A stretch of 64,000 nucleotides of DNA from Paracoccus lichenicola (GCF_009708075.1 NZ_WMBT01000002.1:468559-532558), one strand, 5' to 3'; positions 13,010-22,033 are shown, counted from the stretch's first letter. Notes: generated by a model not told the origin, from the letters alone. Made by a program: numbers and translations.

Positions 13010-13405
13010 ATGCGCGGCTGTCTGATCCTTTCGGTGCTGGCGCTTGCCGGCTGTGGCGAACACCTGGGCTGGAACCCGAACTACAATTTCGGCCCGACAC
13101 GTTATGGCCAATACCGCGCCACGCGGGAAGCCGCGCTGGTCACGAACGTCGAATCGCCCAAGACCATTCCCGTGGCCCGGCCCTTCTATGCGCCGACGGG
13201 CGCGGACATCGCCGGGCGCAGCCCGGTGCCGATCCCGCCCACCATGGGGGTGGACCGCGTGCGGGTGGTCAAGAAGGTCCAGACGGTCCCCGTCCGGCCC
13301 GCCCCGGTCGTGACGATCCCCGCCATGCGCACCGTCCGCGATCCGAACGCGCCGGTCCTGATCGTGCCCCCCTCCATGCGCAGGGGCGACCAGCCGCCGC
13401 TGTGA
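13010..13405 (+). CDS. Small proline-rich lipoprotein, function unknown
   Basis: A 131-residue protein starting MRGCLILSVLALAGCGE: a short hydrophobic signal with a lipobox LAGC, so the mature protein would be acylated at Cys-15 and anchored to a membrane. The rest is rich in proline, valine and arginine with no recognised domain. GGAGG (13001-13005) sits just before the ATG and decides this start over an in-frame upstream option. Its stop overlaps the GTG start of the amidase gene. The coupling to a peptidoglycan amidase hints at an envelope role, which is inference. Confidence 0.75.
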   Translation: MRGCLILSVLALAGCGEHLGWNPNYNFGPTRYGQYRATREAALVTNVESPKTIPVARPFYAPTGADIAGRSPVPIPPTMGVDRVRVVKKVQTVPVRPAPVVTIPAMRTVRDPNAPVLIVPPSMRRGDQPPL

Positions 13406-14073
13406 CCGGGGGTTTTCCCAGTCCCAACCATGGCGACCGCCGGGGCCAGCGCCCCGAACTGGTCGTGCTGCACTATACCGGCATGGCCGACACGGCCGAG
13501 GCGCGCGCGCGCCTGTGCGATCCCGGGGCCGAGGTCAGCGCCCATTGGCTGGTCCACGAGGATGGCCGCCTCGATCCCCTGGTCCCCGAGGATCGCCGCG
13601 CCTGGCACGCGGGCGCGGGATCCTGGCAGGGGCGCGACGACGTGAACTCGCGCAGCATCGGGATCGAGATCGCCAATCCCGGCGACCGCCCCTTCCCGTC
13701 CCGCCAGATGGATGCGGTGGCGGGGCTGCTGCGCGGCATCATGTCCCGCTGGCGGATCGGACCCGAGGGCGTGATCGGCCATTCGGACATGGCCCCCGAC
13801 CGCAAGATCGACCCCGGTCCCCGCTTCGACTGGCAGCGCCTGGCCTGCGAGGGGCTGGCGCTGGCCGGCGGCCCAGGTGCGGATGCCCCGCTGGAGACCA
13901 GCCTGACCCGCATCGGCTATCCCCTTGTGGACCCGGCCACGCGCCTTGCCGCCTTCCGGCTGCGCTTCCGCCCCTGGGCGCAGGGTCCCGAGACCGAGGC
14001 CGACCGGCGCACCGCCGCCTTTGTCGCGGCGGCTGTCCGGTCGCGCTATTCGGCGGCGACCGGTTCCAGGTAA
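13402..14073 (+). CDS. N-acetylmuramoyl-L-alanine amidase (AmiD/AmpD family)
   Basis: A 223-residue amidase_2 family enzyme, a zinc amidase cleaving the bond between muramic acid and the peptide stem. Motifs include ELVVLHYTGM (zinc His in the first strand), VSAHWLVHEDGRL, NSRSIGIEIANPG (with the conserved Glu) and IGHSDMAPDRKIDPGPRFDW (second zinc His and the catalytic Lys/Asp region). The GTG start at 13402 overlaps the lipoprotein stop. No signal peptide is seen, so it is AmpD-like in location or exported another way. The 3' end overlaps the convergent thioesterase gene by 28 bp. Confidence 0.9.
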   Translation: MTGGFPSPNHGDRRGQRPELVVLHYTGMADTAEARARLCDPGAEVSAHWLVHEDGRLDPLVPEDRRAWHAGAGSWQGRDDVNSRSIGIEIANPGDRPFPSRQMDAVAGLLRGIMSRWRIGPEGVIGHSDMAPDRKIDPGPRFDWQRLACEGLALAGGPGADAPLETSLTRIGYPLVDPATRLAAFRLRFRPWAQGPETEADRRTAAFVAAAVRSRYSAATGSR

Positions 14074-14465
14074 CGTTCCAGGCCCGCGCGGATGTCGTCG
14101 GGCCAGGGCGTGGACTTGTGGTTTTCCAGAGAGGTCAGGACGATCTTCTGGCGGATGGTCCAGATCACGTCCGGGCCGACAGTCACCACCGTTTCCAGAT
14201 CCAGCGAGGACCGCCCCACGTTGCGCACATGGACGTTGAAGGTCAGCACGTCGCCATAGACGGCGGGCTTGGTGAACAGGATGTTCATCGACAGCGTGGG
14301 CAGACCCAGCTTGCGCTCGAACATGATCTCTTTCCAGGTGATGCCGAAGGACGCGAACATCGCCTCGTTCACATCGACCAGCATCGACAGGTAGGCGGGG
14401 TGATAGGCGATGCCGGTCAGGTCGCAATCGCCGAAGCGCAGCGGCTTGGACAGGGTAAAGGGCAT
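14046..14465 (-). CDS. Acyl-CoA thioesterase, 4-hydroxybenzoyl-CoA type
   Basis: A 139-residue hot-dog-fold thioesterase. The N-terminal KPLRFGDCDLTGIAYHPAYLSMLVDVNEAMF carries the catalytic Asp region of the 4-hydroxybenzoyl-CoA thioesterase family (xFGDxDxxGxxxxxxY). The ATG at 14465 is chosen because AAAGGA precedes it at 8 bp; an upstream extension lacks family similarity. It is divergent from the aromatic-CoA hydroxylase operon, with its own promoter sharing a repeated operator-like box. A likely role is hydrolysis of a hydroxylated aromatic CoA ester, for example gentisyl-CoA to gentisate. Confidence 0.85.
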   Translation of the reverse strand: MPFTLSKPLRFGDCDLTGIAYHPAYLSMLVDVNEAMFASFGITWKEIMFERKLGLPTLSMNILFTKPAVYGDVLTFNVHVRNVGRSSLDLETVVTVGPDVIWTIRQKIVLTSLENHKSTPWPDDIRAGLERYLEPVAAE

Positions 14466-14511
14466 GGGGCGGTCCTTTGCGGGCAGTGGCGGCAGGCGCA
14501 AGCGCCATTGG

Positions 14512-14627
14512 TTTACGCTTGAAGCATATCGCTGCACGGTTTCCTGTCAACAACGGCAACTGACGGGCAACCAGTCGCAGAATACTGTTGACAGACGCGT
14601 GCCGCCATAATTTTATACCTAAAGCAT
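14512..14627. promoter_or_regulatory. Divergent promoters with paired 16-bp boxes
   Basis: Minus promoter: TTGACA at 14550-14545 and TATGCT at 14528-14523, spacing 16. Plus promoter: TTGACA at 14588-14593 and TTTATA at 14612-14617, spacing 18. Two direct copies of a 16-bp box, TTTACGCTTGAAGCAT (14512-14527) and TTTATACCTAAAGCAT (14612-14627), share 12 bases. They lie exactly 100 bp apart and each overlaps one -10 element. The arrangement suggests one repressor controlling both directions, most likely the MarR protein at the end of the operon. Confidence 0.6.
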
Positions 14628-14662
14628 CTGCCCCCGCCGCATCGATACAAGGAAGCCTGGAC

Positions 14663-16939
14663 ATGAAGATCGCCGTTCTCGGGGCTGGCCCTGCCGGCCT
14701 TTACTTCGCCATCACCATGAAGCTGCGCGACGCGGGCCACGACATCACCGTCTATGAACGCAACCGACCCGACGACACCTTCGGATGGGGCGTGGTGCTG
14801 TCGGACGAGACGATGAACAACTTTGCCGGCAACGATCCCGTCAGCGAGGCGATGATCCGCGACAGCTTCGCTTATTGGGACGACGTGAAGGTCGTGCGGG
14901 GCGACGACTCCATGACCTCGGGCGGGCACGGATTCGCGGGCATCGGGCGGATGAAGCTGCTGGTTCTGTTGCAGCAGCGCGCCCGGGATCTGGGGGTGGA
15001 CCTGCGCTTCCAGGCGGATCTGGACGGGGCGGCGCTTGAGAACCTGCGCGCCACGCATGACCTGGTGGTGGCCGCCGACGGGCTGAACTCGCGCACGCGG
15101 CAGACCCATGCCGACCGCTTCGGCGCGCGGATCGACATGCGGCACAACCATTTCGTCTGGCTGGGCACCCGGCAGAAATTCGACGACGCCTTCACCTTCA
15201 TCTTCGAGAAGACCGAGCACGGCTGGATCTGGGCGCACGCCTATCAGTTCGACGCCGACACCGCGACCTTCATCGTGGAATGCGGGCCGGAAACATTCGA
15301 CGCCTTCGGGTTCGCCAACCTGTCCCAAGCCGACAGCATGGCGCTGTGCGAAAGGATCTTCGCGCGCCACCTGGGCGGCCACAAGCTGATGTCGAACGCC
15401 AACCACATCCGCGGTTCCGCCTGGATCCGCTTTCCGCGCGTGACTTGCGAAAACTGGCATTTCGACAATGTGGTGCTGTTGGGCGATGCCTCGGCCACGG
15501 CGCATTTTTCCATCGGCTCGGGCACCAAGCTGGGCATGGAAAGCGCCATCGCCCTGGCCGACGAGTTGAACGCGGGCAAGCCGCTGGACCAGGCCCTGGC
15601 CGATTACCAAACGGCGCGGCAGTTGCAGGTGCTGCGCGTGACATCCGCCGCGCGCAATTCGACCGAATGGTTCGAGGAGGTCGAGCGGTATCTGGACCTG
15701 GACCTGACCCAGTTCACCTATGCGCTGCTGACCCGCAGCCAGCGCATCGGGCATGAAAACCTGCGCCTGCGCGACCCCGAATGGCTGGCCCAGGCCGAGG
15801 CCTGGTTCCAGGCCAAGGCGGGCAGCCAGTCCACCCGCCGCCCGATGTTCGCGCCCTTCCAGCTGCGCGACATGCGGCTGACGAACCGCGTCGTCGTCTC
15901 GCCCATGGCGCAATACAAGGCGCAGGGCGGCCATCCGACCGACTGGCACTTCGTCCACTACGCCGAACGCGCCAAGGGCGGCGCGGGGCTGGTGTTCACG
16001 GAAATGCTCTGTGTCAGCCCCGAAGGCCGGATCACGCCGGGCTGCCCCTGCATCGGTCCCGATCAGGAAGCCGCGTGGCGTCGCCTGACCGACTTCGTCC
16101 ATGCCGAGACGGATGCGAAGATCTGCGCCCAGATCGGCCATGCGGGGCGCAAGGGATCCACGCGCATCGCCTGGGAAGGCATCGACAAGCCGCTGGCGGA
16201 CGGCAACTGGCCGCTGATGTCGGCATCCGCCCTGCCCTATCTGCCGGAAAGCCAGACGCCCAAGGCGATGGACCGCGCCGACATGGATGCCGTGAAGGCG
16301 CAGTTCGTCGAGGCGGTGAAGACCGCCGACCGCGCGGGCTTCGACATGCTGGAAATGCACGCGGCGCACGGCTATCTGCTGGCCTCCTTCATCTCTCCGG
16401 TGACGAACCGCCGGAGCGACGACTACGGCGGCAGCCTGGAAAACCGCCTGCGCTATCCGCTGGAGGTCTTTGCCGCCATGCGCGCCGCCTGGCCGGACGC
16501 CAAGCCGATGACGGTGCGGATCTCGGCCCATGACTGGGTGGATGGCGGCGTCACTCCGGCGGACGCCGTGCAGGTCGCCCACGCCTTTCACGACGCCGGG
16601 GCGGACGCGATCAACGTGTCCTCGGGCCAGACGGACAAGGCGGAACAGCCGGTTTACGGGCGCATGTTCCAGGCGCCCTTCAGCGACCGCATCCGCAACG
16701 ACCTGGGCGTGCCGACGCTGGTGGCGGGCAACATCTATGAACCCGACCACGTCAATTCGATCCTGATGGCGGGACGGGCGGATCTGGTGCTGCTGGCGCG
16801 ACCGCATCTGGCCGACCCCTATTGGACGCTGCACGCGGCGGTGGAGCTGGGCGATACCGAACAGGCCTGGCCCGCACCCTATGAAGGCGGGCGGCGGCAG
16901 GCCAACACCCTGGCCGAACGCGCAAGGGCCATGGCATGA
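14663..16939 (+). CDS. Bifunctional salicylyl-CoA 5-hydroxylase / anthraniloyl-CoA monooxygenase-reductase
   Basis: A 758-residue fusion. Residues 1 to about 385 are a flavin-dependent hydroxylase with the FAD motif GAGPAG (7-12) and the later [24 protein letters not shown]. From about residue 395 a complete old-yellow-enzyme reductase follows ([57 protein letters not shown]). Such fusions act on salicylyl-CoA or 2-aminobenzoyl-CoA in aerobic CoA-dependent aromatic degradation. The ATG at 14663 follows AAGGA. It heads an operon of SDR, RidA, thioesterase, cupin, FAH and SDR genes. The exact substrate cannot be read from sequence; no CoA ligase is in the window. Confidence 0.9.
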   Translation: MKIAVLGAGPAGLYFAITMKLRDAGHDITVYERNRPDDTFGWGVVLSDETMNNFAGNDPVSEAMIRDSFAYWDDVKVVRGDDSMTSGGHGFAGIGRMKLLVLLQQRARDLGVDLRFQADLDGAALENLRATHDLVVAADGLNSRTRQTHADRFGARIDMRHNHFVWLGTRQKFDDAFTFIFEKTEHGWIWAHAYQFDADTATFIVECGPETFDAFGFANLSQADSMALCERIFARHLGGHKLMSNANHIRGSAWIRFPRVTCENWHFDNVVLLGDASATAHFSIGSGTKLGMESAIALADELNAGKPLDQALADYQTARQLQVLRVTSAARNSTEWFEEVERYLDLDLTQFTYALLTRSQRIGHENLRLRDPEWLAQAEAWFQAKAGSQSTRRPMFAPFQLRDMRLTNRVVVSPMAQYKAQGGHPTDWHFVHYAERAKGGAGLVFTEMLCVSPEGRITPGCPCIGPDQEAAWRRLTDFVHAETDAKICAQIGHAGRKGSTRIAWEGIDKPLADGNWPLMSASALPYLPESQTPKAMDRADMDAVKAQFVEAVKTADRAGFDMLEMHAAHGYLLASFISPVTNRRSDDYGGSLENRLRYPLEVFAAMRAAWPDAKPMTVRISAHDWVDGGVTPADAVQVAHAFHDAGADAINVSSGQTDKAEQPVYGRMFQAPFSDRIRNDLGVPTLVAGNIYEPDHVNSILMAGRADLVLLARPHLADPYWTLHAAVELGDTEQAWPAPYEGGRRQANTLAERARAMA

Positions 16940-17661
16940 CGCTGGCGGGCCGCAAGGCGCTGGTCACGGGCGGCGGGTCAGGCACGGGCGCGGTCATCGC
17001 GCGCAGGCTGGCGGACGCAGGGGCCGAGGTCACGGTCTGCGGCCGCCGTCCCATCGACGCGGCCCCCGGCATCCGCGCGCAGATCTGCGACATCACCGAT
17101 GAGGGTGCCGTGCAGGCGCTGTTCGCGACCGGTCCCTTCGACATCGTGGTGGCAAATGCCGGGGCGTCCGACAGCGCGCCGCTGACCCGCACCACGCTGG
17201 ACCAGTTCCGCGCGATGATCGACGCGAACCTGACCGGCAGCTTCCTGACGATCCGAGAGGCCCTGCGCACCATGGAGGGCGATTGGGGCCGCGTGATCGC
17301 CATTGCCTCGACCGCGAGCCTGAAAGGCTATGCCTATGTCGCGCCCTATGCGGCGGCCAAGCACGGCGTCCTGGGCCTGGTCCGGTCGGCAGCGTTGGAG
17401 GTCGCGCGGAAGGGCATCACCGTGAACGCAGTCTGCCCCGGCTTCCTGGACACCGAAATGACCCGGCGGTCCATCGACACCATCGTCGCCAGGACCGGGC
17501 GCAGCCCCGATGAGGCCCGCGCGTCCCTGGCCGCGACCAACCCCATGGGGCGCCTGGTCCCGCCCGCCGACGTGGCCGAGGCGGTGCTTTGGCTTTGCGC
17601 GCCCGGATCAAGCATGGTCACGGGCCAGGCGATTTCCATTTCCGGCGGAGAAACACCATGA
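16936..17661 (+). CDS. Short-chain dehydrogenase/reductase
   Basis: A 241-residue classical SDR. NAD(P)-binding TGGGSGTG (residues 10-17) and the catalytic YxxxK in PYAAAKHG are present, with the serine in IAIASTAS. The C-terminal GQAISISGG is typical. The start ATG overlaps the hydroxylase stop (ATGA), so the two are co-translated. SDRs in this position in aromatic-CoA clusters oxidise a hydroxyacyl or ring-opened intermediate; the exact step here is inference. Confidence 0.9.
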   Translation: MTLAGRKALVTGGGSGTGAVIARRLADAGAEVTVCGRRPIDAAPGIRAQICDITDEGAVQALFATGPFDIVVANAGASDSAPLTRTTLDQFRAMIDANLTGSFLTIREALRTMEGDWGRVIAIASTASLKGYAYVAPYAAAKHGVLGLVRSAALEVARKGITVNAVCPGFLDTEMTRRSIDTIVARTGRSPDEARASLAATNPMGRLVPPADVAEAVLWLCAPGSSMVTGQAISISGGETP

Positions 17662-18083
17662 ACCTGCAAAATCCCCCCCGCTCTCCGCATTCCTTCCTCA
17701 ATCCCGAAGGCTGGGTGCCGGCCAAGGGCTATGCCAACGGCGTGATGGCCCAGGGCAAGGTGATCTTCACCGGCGGGTTGATCGGCTGGAACGGCCAGCA
17801 GCAGTTCGAGCATGTGGATCTGGTCGGCCAGTTCGAACAGACGCTGCGCAACATCGTCGCTGTCCTGGAAACGGCGGGCGCGCGGCCCGAACATCTGGTG
17901 CGCCTGACCTGGTACATCACCGACAAGGCGGAATACCTGTCCAACCTCAAAGAGATCGGCGCCGCCTATCGCCGCGTGATCGGCCGCCATTTCCCGGCCA
18001 TGGCCGTGGTGCAGGTCGTGGCCCTGATCGAGGACGCCGCCAAGGTCGAGATCGAGGCGACGGCGGTGATCCCCCATGACTGA
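17658..18083 (+). CDS. RidA/YjgF family protein
   Basis: A 141-residue Rid-family protein. Recognisable segments are ANGVMAQGKVIFTGGLIGWN, QTLRNIVAVLETAGARPEHLVRLTWYITD and AMAVVQVVALIEDAAKVEIEATAVI, the last being the strand with the usual substrate-binding region. The archetypal RidA arginine is not obvious, so this is probably a divergent subfamily. Members near anthraniloyl-CoA monooxygenases are thought to hydrolyse imine/enamine intermediates. The start overlaps the SDR stop as ATGA. Confidence 0.85.
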   Translation: MNLQNPPRSPHSFLNPEGWVPAKGYANGVMAQGKVIFTGGLIGWNGQQQFEHVDLVGQFEQTLRNIVAVLETAGARPEHLVRLTWYITDKAEYLSNLKEIGAAYRRVIGRHFPAMAVVQVVALIEDAAKVEIEATAVIPHD

Positions 18084-18450
18084 CTGGCCCACGCCCGACG
18101 ACCGCCCCGTCATCCTGACCGTCGCCCGCCCCGCGGACGCGGGCATGGGCATGACCGTCTTCGGCGGCTGGATCATGGCGCAGTTCGACCATGCCGCAGG
18201 CCGCGCGGGCCGCAGCGTGGCGGGTCCCTGCCTGATCCGGGCGGTGCACGAGATGGTGTTCCACGCGCCCCTGCCCGTGGGGTCCGACCTTGCCGTTCAT
18301 GCCCGCGTGGCCCGGATTGGCCGGACATCCTTCACGCTGGACCTGGCGGGGATCGCGGACCCCGACGGCGCGCGCGTCCTTGTCGCCACCGCCCGCGTCG
18401 TCATGGTCGCCACCGACAAGGCGGGCAGCCCGCGCGCGCTTGCCGCCTGA
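18076..18450 (+). CDS. Acyl-CoA thioesterase
   Basis: A 124-residue single hot-dog domain of the acyl-CoA hydrolase (YciA-like) type. FGGWIMAQFDHAAG is the family helix signature and VFHAPLPVGSDLAVHARVARIGRTS the following strands. It overlaps the RidA gene by 8 bp. It is a second thioesterase for the pathway besides the divergent one at 14046-14465, and could release the free acid or recycle CoA from dead-end thioesters. Confidence 0.85.
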   Translation: MTDWPTPDDRPVILTVARPADAGMGMTVFGGWIMAQFDHAAGRAGRSVAGPCLIRAVHEMVFHAPLPVGSDLAVHARVARIGRTSFTLDLAGIADPDGARVLVATARVVMVATDKAGSPRALAA

Positions 18451-18476
18451 ACGAAACCCAAGGGAAAGGAAACATC

Positions 18477-18899
18477 ATGGAAAAGGTCGTCCCCGTCGTC
18501 ACCCGCGCCAGCGAGCTTGGCGAACAGACCGCGCAATCGGGCGATTGCGTGCGCAAGTCGGGCGTCAGCCCGCAGCACACCCCCGCCACCAAGATCTGGT
18601 TCGGGCGGGTCAGCAACGAACCCGGCCACCGCTCGCCCCCGCACCACCATGAGCATTGCGAGACCGGCGGCTATGTCCTCAAGGGCCACGGGCGCATCTA
18701 TTTCGGCGAGGATTACCGGGAGTTCGTGGACATGCATGAAGGCGACTTCGTCTTCGTGCCGCCCTTCATGAAGCATGTCGAGGTGAACATGAGCACGACC
18801 GACGAACTGGTCTGGCTGACCTGCCGCACGCCCGACAACCTGGTCACGAACTTCGACGACGTGCCCGACAGCCAGCTTCAGGGCTATCGCCGCGCATAG
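18477..18899 (+). CDS. Cupin-domain protein
   Basis: A 140-residue single cupin. Motif 1 is PPHHHEHCETGGYVLKGHGRIYFG (metal ligands H and E) and motif 2 is GDFVFVPPFMKHVEVN, so metal binding is likely. AAAGGAAAC precedes the ATG. It sits between a thioesterase and an FAH-family hydrolase. A small ring-cleaving or product-processing dioxygenase is possible, but a binding or regulatory cupin cannot be excluded. Confidence 0.8.
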   Translation: MEKVVPVVTRASELGEQTAQSGDCVRKSGVSPQHTPATKIWFGRVSNEPGHRSPPHHHEHCETGGYVLKGHGRIYFGEDYREFVDMHEGDFVFVPPFMKHVEVNMSTTDELVWLTCRTPDNLVTNFDDVPDSQLQGYRRA

Positions 18900-18909
18900 G
18901 GACGGATCC

Positions 18910-19749
18910 ATGAAACTTCTCCGTTACGGCGCCTCCGGCGCCGAAAGGCCCGGCCTGCTGGATGCCCAAGGCCAGATCCGCGACTTGTCGGCCTATGTGC
19001 CCGACATCGCGGGCGACGCGCTGGCGCCCAATGCCCTGGCGCGGCTGGCCACGCTGGACCCCGCCGACCTGCCGCCGGTCACGCCCGACCGCCTCGGCCC
19101 GCCGGTCGCGGGCGTGGGCAAGTTCCTGTGCGTCGGTCTCAACTATGCCGACCACGCGCGCGAAACGGGCAAGGAACCGCCCGCCGAACCCGTCCTGTTC
19201 GCCAAGGCCGTCAGCGCCATCTGCGGACCCTACGACGACGTGCAGATCCCGCGCGGGTCCGACCGCACCGACTGGGAGGTCGAGCTGGGCATCGTCATCG
19301 GCACCCGCGCGAAATACGTGGATCAGGCGCGGGCGCTGGATCATGTCGCGGGCTATCTGCTGGTCAACGATGTCAGCGAACGCCGCTTCCAGTCCGAACG
19401 CGGCGGGCAATGGACCAAGGGCAAAAGCCACGACACCTTCGGCCCGATCGGTCCCTGGCTGGTCACCAAGGACGAGATCGGCGATCCCCAGGCCATCGAC
19501 CTGTGGCTGGACGTGGACGGCCAGCGCCGCCAGACCGGCAACACCCGCACGATGATCTTCGGCGTGGCGCATCTGGTCAGCTATGTCAGCCAGTTCATGA
19601 CGCTGCTGCCCGGCGACATCATCGCCACCGGCACGCCGCCGGGCGTGGGCCTCGGCATGACGCCGCCCACCTTCCTGCGCGAAGGCCAGGTCGTCACCCT
19701 CGGCGCGGCGGGTCTGGGCGAACAGCGTCAAAGGATGGTGCAGGCATGA
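18910..19749 (+). CDS. Fumarylacetoacetate hydrolase family protein
   Basis: A 279-residue FAH-family protein with the catalytic-domain motifs KFLCVGLNYADHARETG, DWEVELGIVIG (metal-binding Glu), GYLLVNDVSERRFQ and GDIIATGTPPGVGLGM. Relatives hydrolyse acylpyruvates such as fumarylpyruvate from gentisate, or act on ureidoglycolate or 2-keto-3-deoxy acids. Following an aromatic-CoA hydroxylase and cupin, a role as fumarylpyruvate or similar hydrolase is plausible. Overlaps the next SDR gene as ATGA. Confidence 0.88.
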   Translation: MKLLRYGASGAERPGLLDAQGQIRDLSAYVPDIAGDALAPNALARLATLDPADLPPVTPDRLGPPVAGVGKFLCVGLNYADHARETGKEPPAEPVLFAKAVSAICGPYDDVQIPRGSDRTDWEVELGIVIGTRAKYVDQARALDHVAGYLLVNDVSERRFQSERGGQWTKGKSHDTFGPIGPWLVTKDEIGDPQAIDLWLDVDGQRRQTGNTRTMIFGVAHLVSYVSQFMTLLPGDIIATGTPPGVGLGMTPPTFLREGQVVTLGAAGLGEQRQRMVQA

Positions 19750-20534
19750 ACGCGCAAGACACGCTGCGGGCGATGACCGACCTGACGGGCAAGACCGTCA
19801 TCGTCACCGGCGGCGGGCGGGGCCAAGGCGCCGCCCACGCCGAACTGCTGGCCGCCGCCGGCGCCCATGTCCTGATCTGCGACGTGCTGGAAGCCGAGGG
19901 CGAGGCCCTGGCCGAACGCTTGGGCGAGAAGGCGCGCTTCCTGCGCCTGGACGTGACGGATGCCGAGGCCTGGGACGGCGCGGTCAGGACCGCCGTGGAC
20001 TGGACCGGGCGGCTGGACGTGCTGGTCAACAACGCGGGCATCATCAACCGCAAGATCATCCGCGACATGACGCCGGACGAATGGCGCCGCGTGATCGACG
20101 TGAACCTGACCGGCGCCTTTCTGGGCATCCGCGCCGCAGCCCCCGCGATGCGCCAGGGCGGCAGCATCGTCAACATCGCGTCGAACAGCGCGTTCTCGGG
20201 GCACTACGACCCGGCCTATACGGCCAGCAAATGGGCCTTGCGCGGGCTGACCCGGACGGCGGCAATGGAATATGCCGAAAGCGGCATCCGCGTGAACGCC
20301 ATCTGCCCCGGCCTGATCGTGACGGACCTGAACCGCAACTCGCCCCATCTGGGACCGATGATCGGCATCACCCCCATGGCACGGGCGGGCGAGGCCGATG
20401 AGGTCGCGCAACTGGTGCTGTTCCTGGCCTCCGACGCATCAAGCTTCATCACGGGCGAGGATGTCGTGATCGACGGCGGCTTCACCGCAGGCGCCGCCTA
20501 TCGCCGCGTGGCGCGCGAGACCGGCATCCTCTAG
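19746..20534 (+). CDS. Short-chain dehydrogenase/reductase
   Basis: A 262-residue SDR with TGGGRGQGAAHA (cofactor loop), NNAGI, the catalytic Ser in NIASNSAFSG, and YTASK. The start ATG overlaps the FAH stop. It is the last gene of the operon, followed by a perfect 10-bp hairpin shared with the convergent MarR gene. It is not a close copy of the first SDR in the operon, so it probably acts on a different intermediate. Confidence 0.9.
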   Translation: MNAQDTLRAMTDLTGKTVIVTGGGRGQGAAHAELLAAAGAHVLICDVLEAEGEALAERLGEKARFLRLDVTDAEAWDGAVRTAVDWTGRLDVLVNNAGIINRKIIRDMTPDEWRRVIDVNLTGAFLGIRAAAPAMRQGGSIVNIASNSAFSGHYDPAYTASKWALRGLTRTAAMEYAESGIRVNAICPGLIVTDLNRNSPHLGPMIGITPMARAGEADEVAQLVLFLASDASSFITGEDVVIDGGFTAGAAYRRVARETGIL

Positions 20535-20539
20535 CAGCG

Positions 20540-20565
20540 AAGGCCCGCCCCTATCGGCGGGCCTT
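20540..20565. terminator. Bidirectional hairpin between convergent genes
   Basis: AAGGCCCGCC (20540-20549) pairs perfectly with GGCGGGCCTT (20556-20565) around a six-base loop. It lies at the convergent ends of the SDR and MarR genes and overlaps the MarR stop. The arms end in AA/TT but there is no long T tract, so it is probably a weak or rho-assisted terminator working in both directions. Confidence 0.55.
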
Positions 20566-21033
20566 GTGCCGGATGTCCAGCATGATCGAGATGCCGCGCG
20601 CCGCGTCCGCCTCGGTCACGTCGGCGAACAACTCGTTGATCCATCCCAGATGGCGGGCCGTCATCTCGCGCATCAGTGCCGCGCCCGTGTCAGAGATGCG
20701 GACCCGGAAGGCGCGGCGGTCGTTTTCCACCGTCTCGCGTTCGGCCATGCCGTCGGCCACCAGCCGGTCCACGATGCCGGTGACATTGCCGTTCGACACC
20801 ATCAGCTGCTGCGACAGTTCCGTCATCCGCAACCCGTCCGGCGCGGCCAGCAGCGCGGCCAGCACGTCAAAGCGCGGCAGCGTCATGTCGTATCCCTGCC
20901 GCAGCCGTTCGCGCAGGTCGCTTTCCACATGGCGCACCGCCTTCAGCATCTGCAGCCACAACCGCAGGCGCTGACGCGCCGTTGCCGTGTCGGCCTGCGC
21001 ACCAGGGGCCGCGCCCAACTCGTCCGGTTCCAC
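20551..21033 (-). CDS. MarR-family transcriptional regulator
   Basis: A 160-residue MarR protein with the winged-helix core: LTLPRFDVLAALLAAPDGLRMTELSQQLMVSNGNVTGIVDRLVADGMAERETVENDRRAFRVRISDTG in pieces, where the recognition helix is NGNVTGIVDRLV and the wing carries NDRRAFRV. It has a GTG start at 21033. It is convergent with the aromatic-CoA operon and is its likely repressor, presumably relieved by an aromatic CoA thioester, as for other MarR proteins of CoA-dependent aromatic pathways. The paired boxes at 14512 and 14612 are the candidate operators. Confidence 0.9.
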   Translation of the reverse strand: MEPDELGAAPGAQADTATARQRLRLWLQMLKAVRHVESDLRERLRQGYDMTLPRFDVLAALLAAPDGLRMTELSQQLMVSNGNVTGIVDRLVADGMAERETVENDRRAFRVRISDTGAALMREMTARHLGWINELFADVTEADAARGISIMLDIRHKARR

Positions 21034-21080
21034 CTGCCCTGCCCCTCGGTAAGCCGATCCAACGAAATTCGATCAAGAAA

Positions 21081-21345
21081 TCATTTTGAACCCGAAATAA
21101 TCCTTGACCAGATGCGGCCCCTTGTCAACCTGCGGACCAGGGCGGCGTCCATCATCGCGGCCCTGGCCGCCGCCCCGTCGCGGGCCTCCAGCGCGGCCAC
21201 GATATAGTCTGCGGGCATAGCTAAGGGTTACATCCGCCTTGAAGATGTCGCTTCCGCCCGAGCGCGGGCAACGTGGCCGAGTTCCACTTGCCCTCGACCA
21301 GCGCCCCTCGTCGGTCAGGCAGCGCAGCGCTTCGCGCACCGAAGG
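21081..21345 (-). pseudogene. Decayed GntR/FCD-family regulator
   Basis: Two fragments typical of FadR-subfamily GntR regulators are in different frames on the minus strand. One is a piece of the winged helix, PSVREALRCLTDEG (about 21344-21303). The other is the C-terminal end of the ligand domain, DYIVAALEARDGAAARAAMMDAAL, ending at the stop 21083-21081. The middle of the gene is missing or scrambled. No intact reading frame joins them. Confidence 0.6.
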
Positions 21346-21350
21346 TGACC

Positions 21351-21578
21351 GTGTCGGACGCGCAGAACCCCAAGCGCGACCTGTCCCGCATCGTCCTGCC
21401 CCCTGCCGTGTTCCTGCATGAGAAAGAAAAGGTGGACCGCCCCTGACCAAATGCGCTCACCCATATCCTGGACACCACCATCAACGAACACTTCGGCAAC
21501 CCGGCCTCGACCATCGGGCTGATCGTGCAGGGCAGCACCCGTGACGGCGTGATCCGCGCGCTGAACAATGGCATCGCG
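21351..21578 (+). pseudogene. Fragment resembling indolepyruvate ferredoxin oxidoreductase
   Basis: One frame reads LSRIVLPPAVFLHEKEKV, then an in-frame TGA (21444-21446), then HILDTTINEHFGNPA and STIGLIVQGSTRDGVIRAL. This pattern (HEK-KV...INE-F...IGLIVQG....IRAL) resembles an internal part of the large indolepyruvate/2-oxoacid ferredoxin oxidoreductase of Rhodobacterales. The fragment has no start and no continuation. Identification is from memory of the family pattern and needs an alignment. Confidence 0.4.
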
Positions 21579-21637
21579 TGGCAGCGGCGATGGCCGTCGC
21601 CAGATCGAAGGCCGTGCAGCGGTGATTGCCGATCCGC

Positions 21638-22033
21638 CTACTGCACCCGCTGCCAGGTGCCCGCGTTGCGGCAGATCATCATGATGCAGCCGCCCACGTC
21701 CAGCAGGTCGCCCCGCAGCGTCAGGCGGGCGGTATAGCTGCGCCCGGTCTCGGGGTTGATGATCCGGCCCTTGCCATAGCTTCCCCCGCCGGTCGCCACC
21801 ACATCGGCCAGGATGGCCGCGCCCAGATCGCCGGCCTGGACCGCCTGGCCCTGCGCGTCGAAGGTCCGCACCACCGTTCCGCACAACCCGCCCCCGCAAG
21901 GCAGGATCTCGACATGCCCGAAGCCGCCATCGCGCCCTGGCTGGGTGCGCCAGATCCCGGCCAGGGGATCGGCGGCCAGGGCGGGCTGACCCAGAAAGGC
22001 AAGGGCGGCAAGGGCAAGCAGGGCGGTCTTCAT
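21638..22033 (-). CDS. DUF2147-family secreted protein
   Basis: A 131-residue protein with a clear signal peptide, MKTALLALAALAFLGQPALAA, cleaved near residue 20. The DUF2147 pattern follows: DPLAGIWRTQPGRDG, VEILPCGGGLCGTVV, YGKGRIINPETGRSYTARL and the C-terminal CRNAGTWQRV. Such small periplasmic or outer-membrane-associated proteins have no established biochemical role. GGGGG precedes the ATG at 22033. It lies intact between decayed genes, so it is probably under selection. Confidence 0.82.
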   Translation of the reverse strand: MKTALLALAALAFLGQPALAADPLAGIWRTQPGRDGGFGHVEILPCGGGLCGTVVRTFDAQGQAVQAGDLGAAILADVVATGGGSYGKGRIINPETGRSYTARLTLRGDLLDVGGCIMMICRNAGTWQRVQ

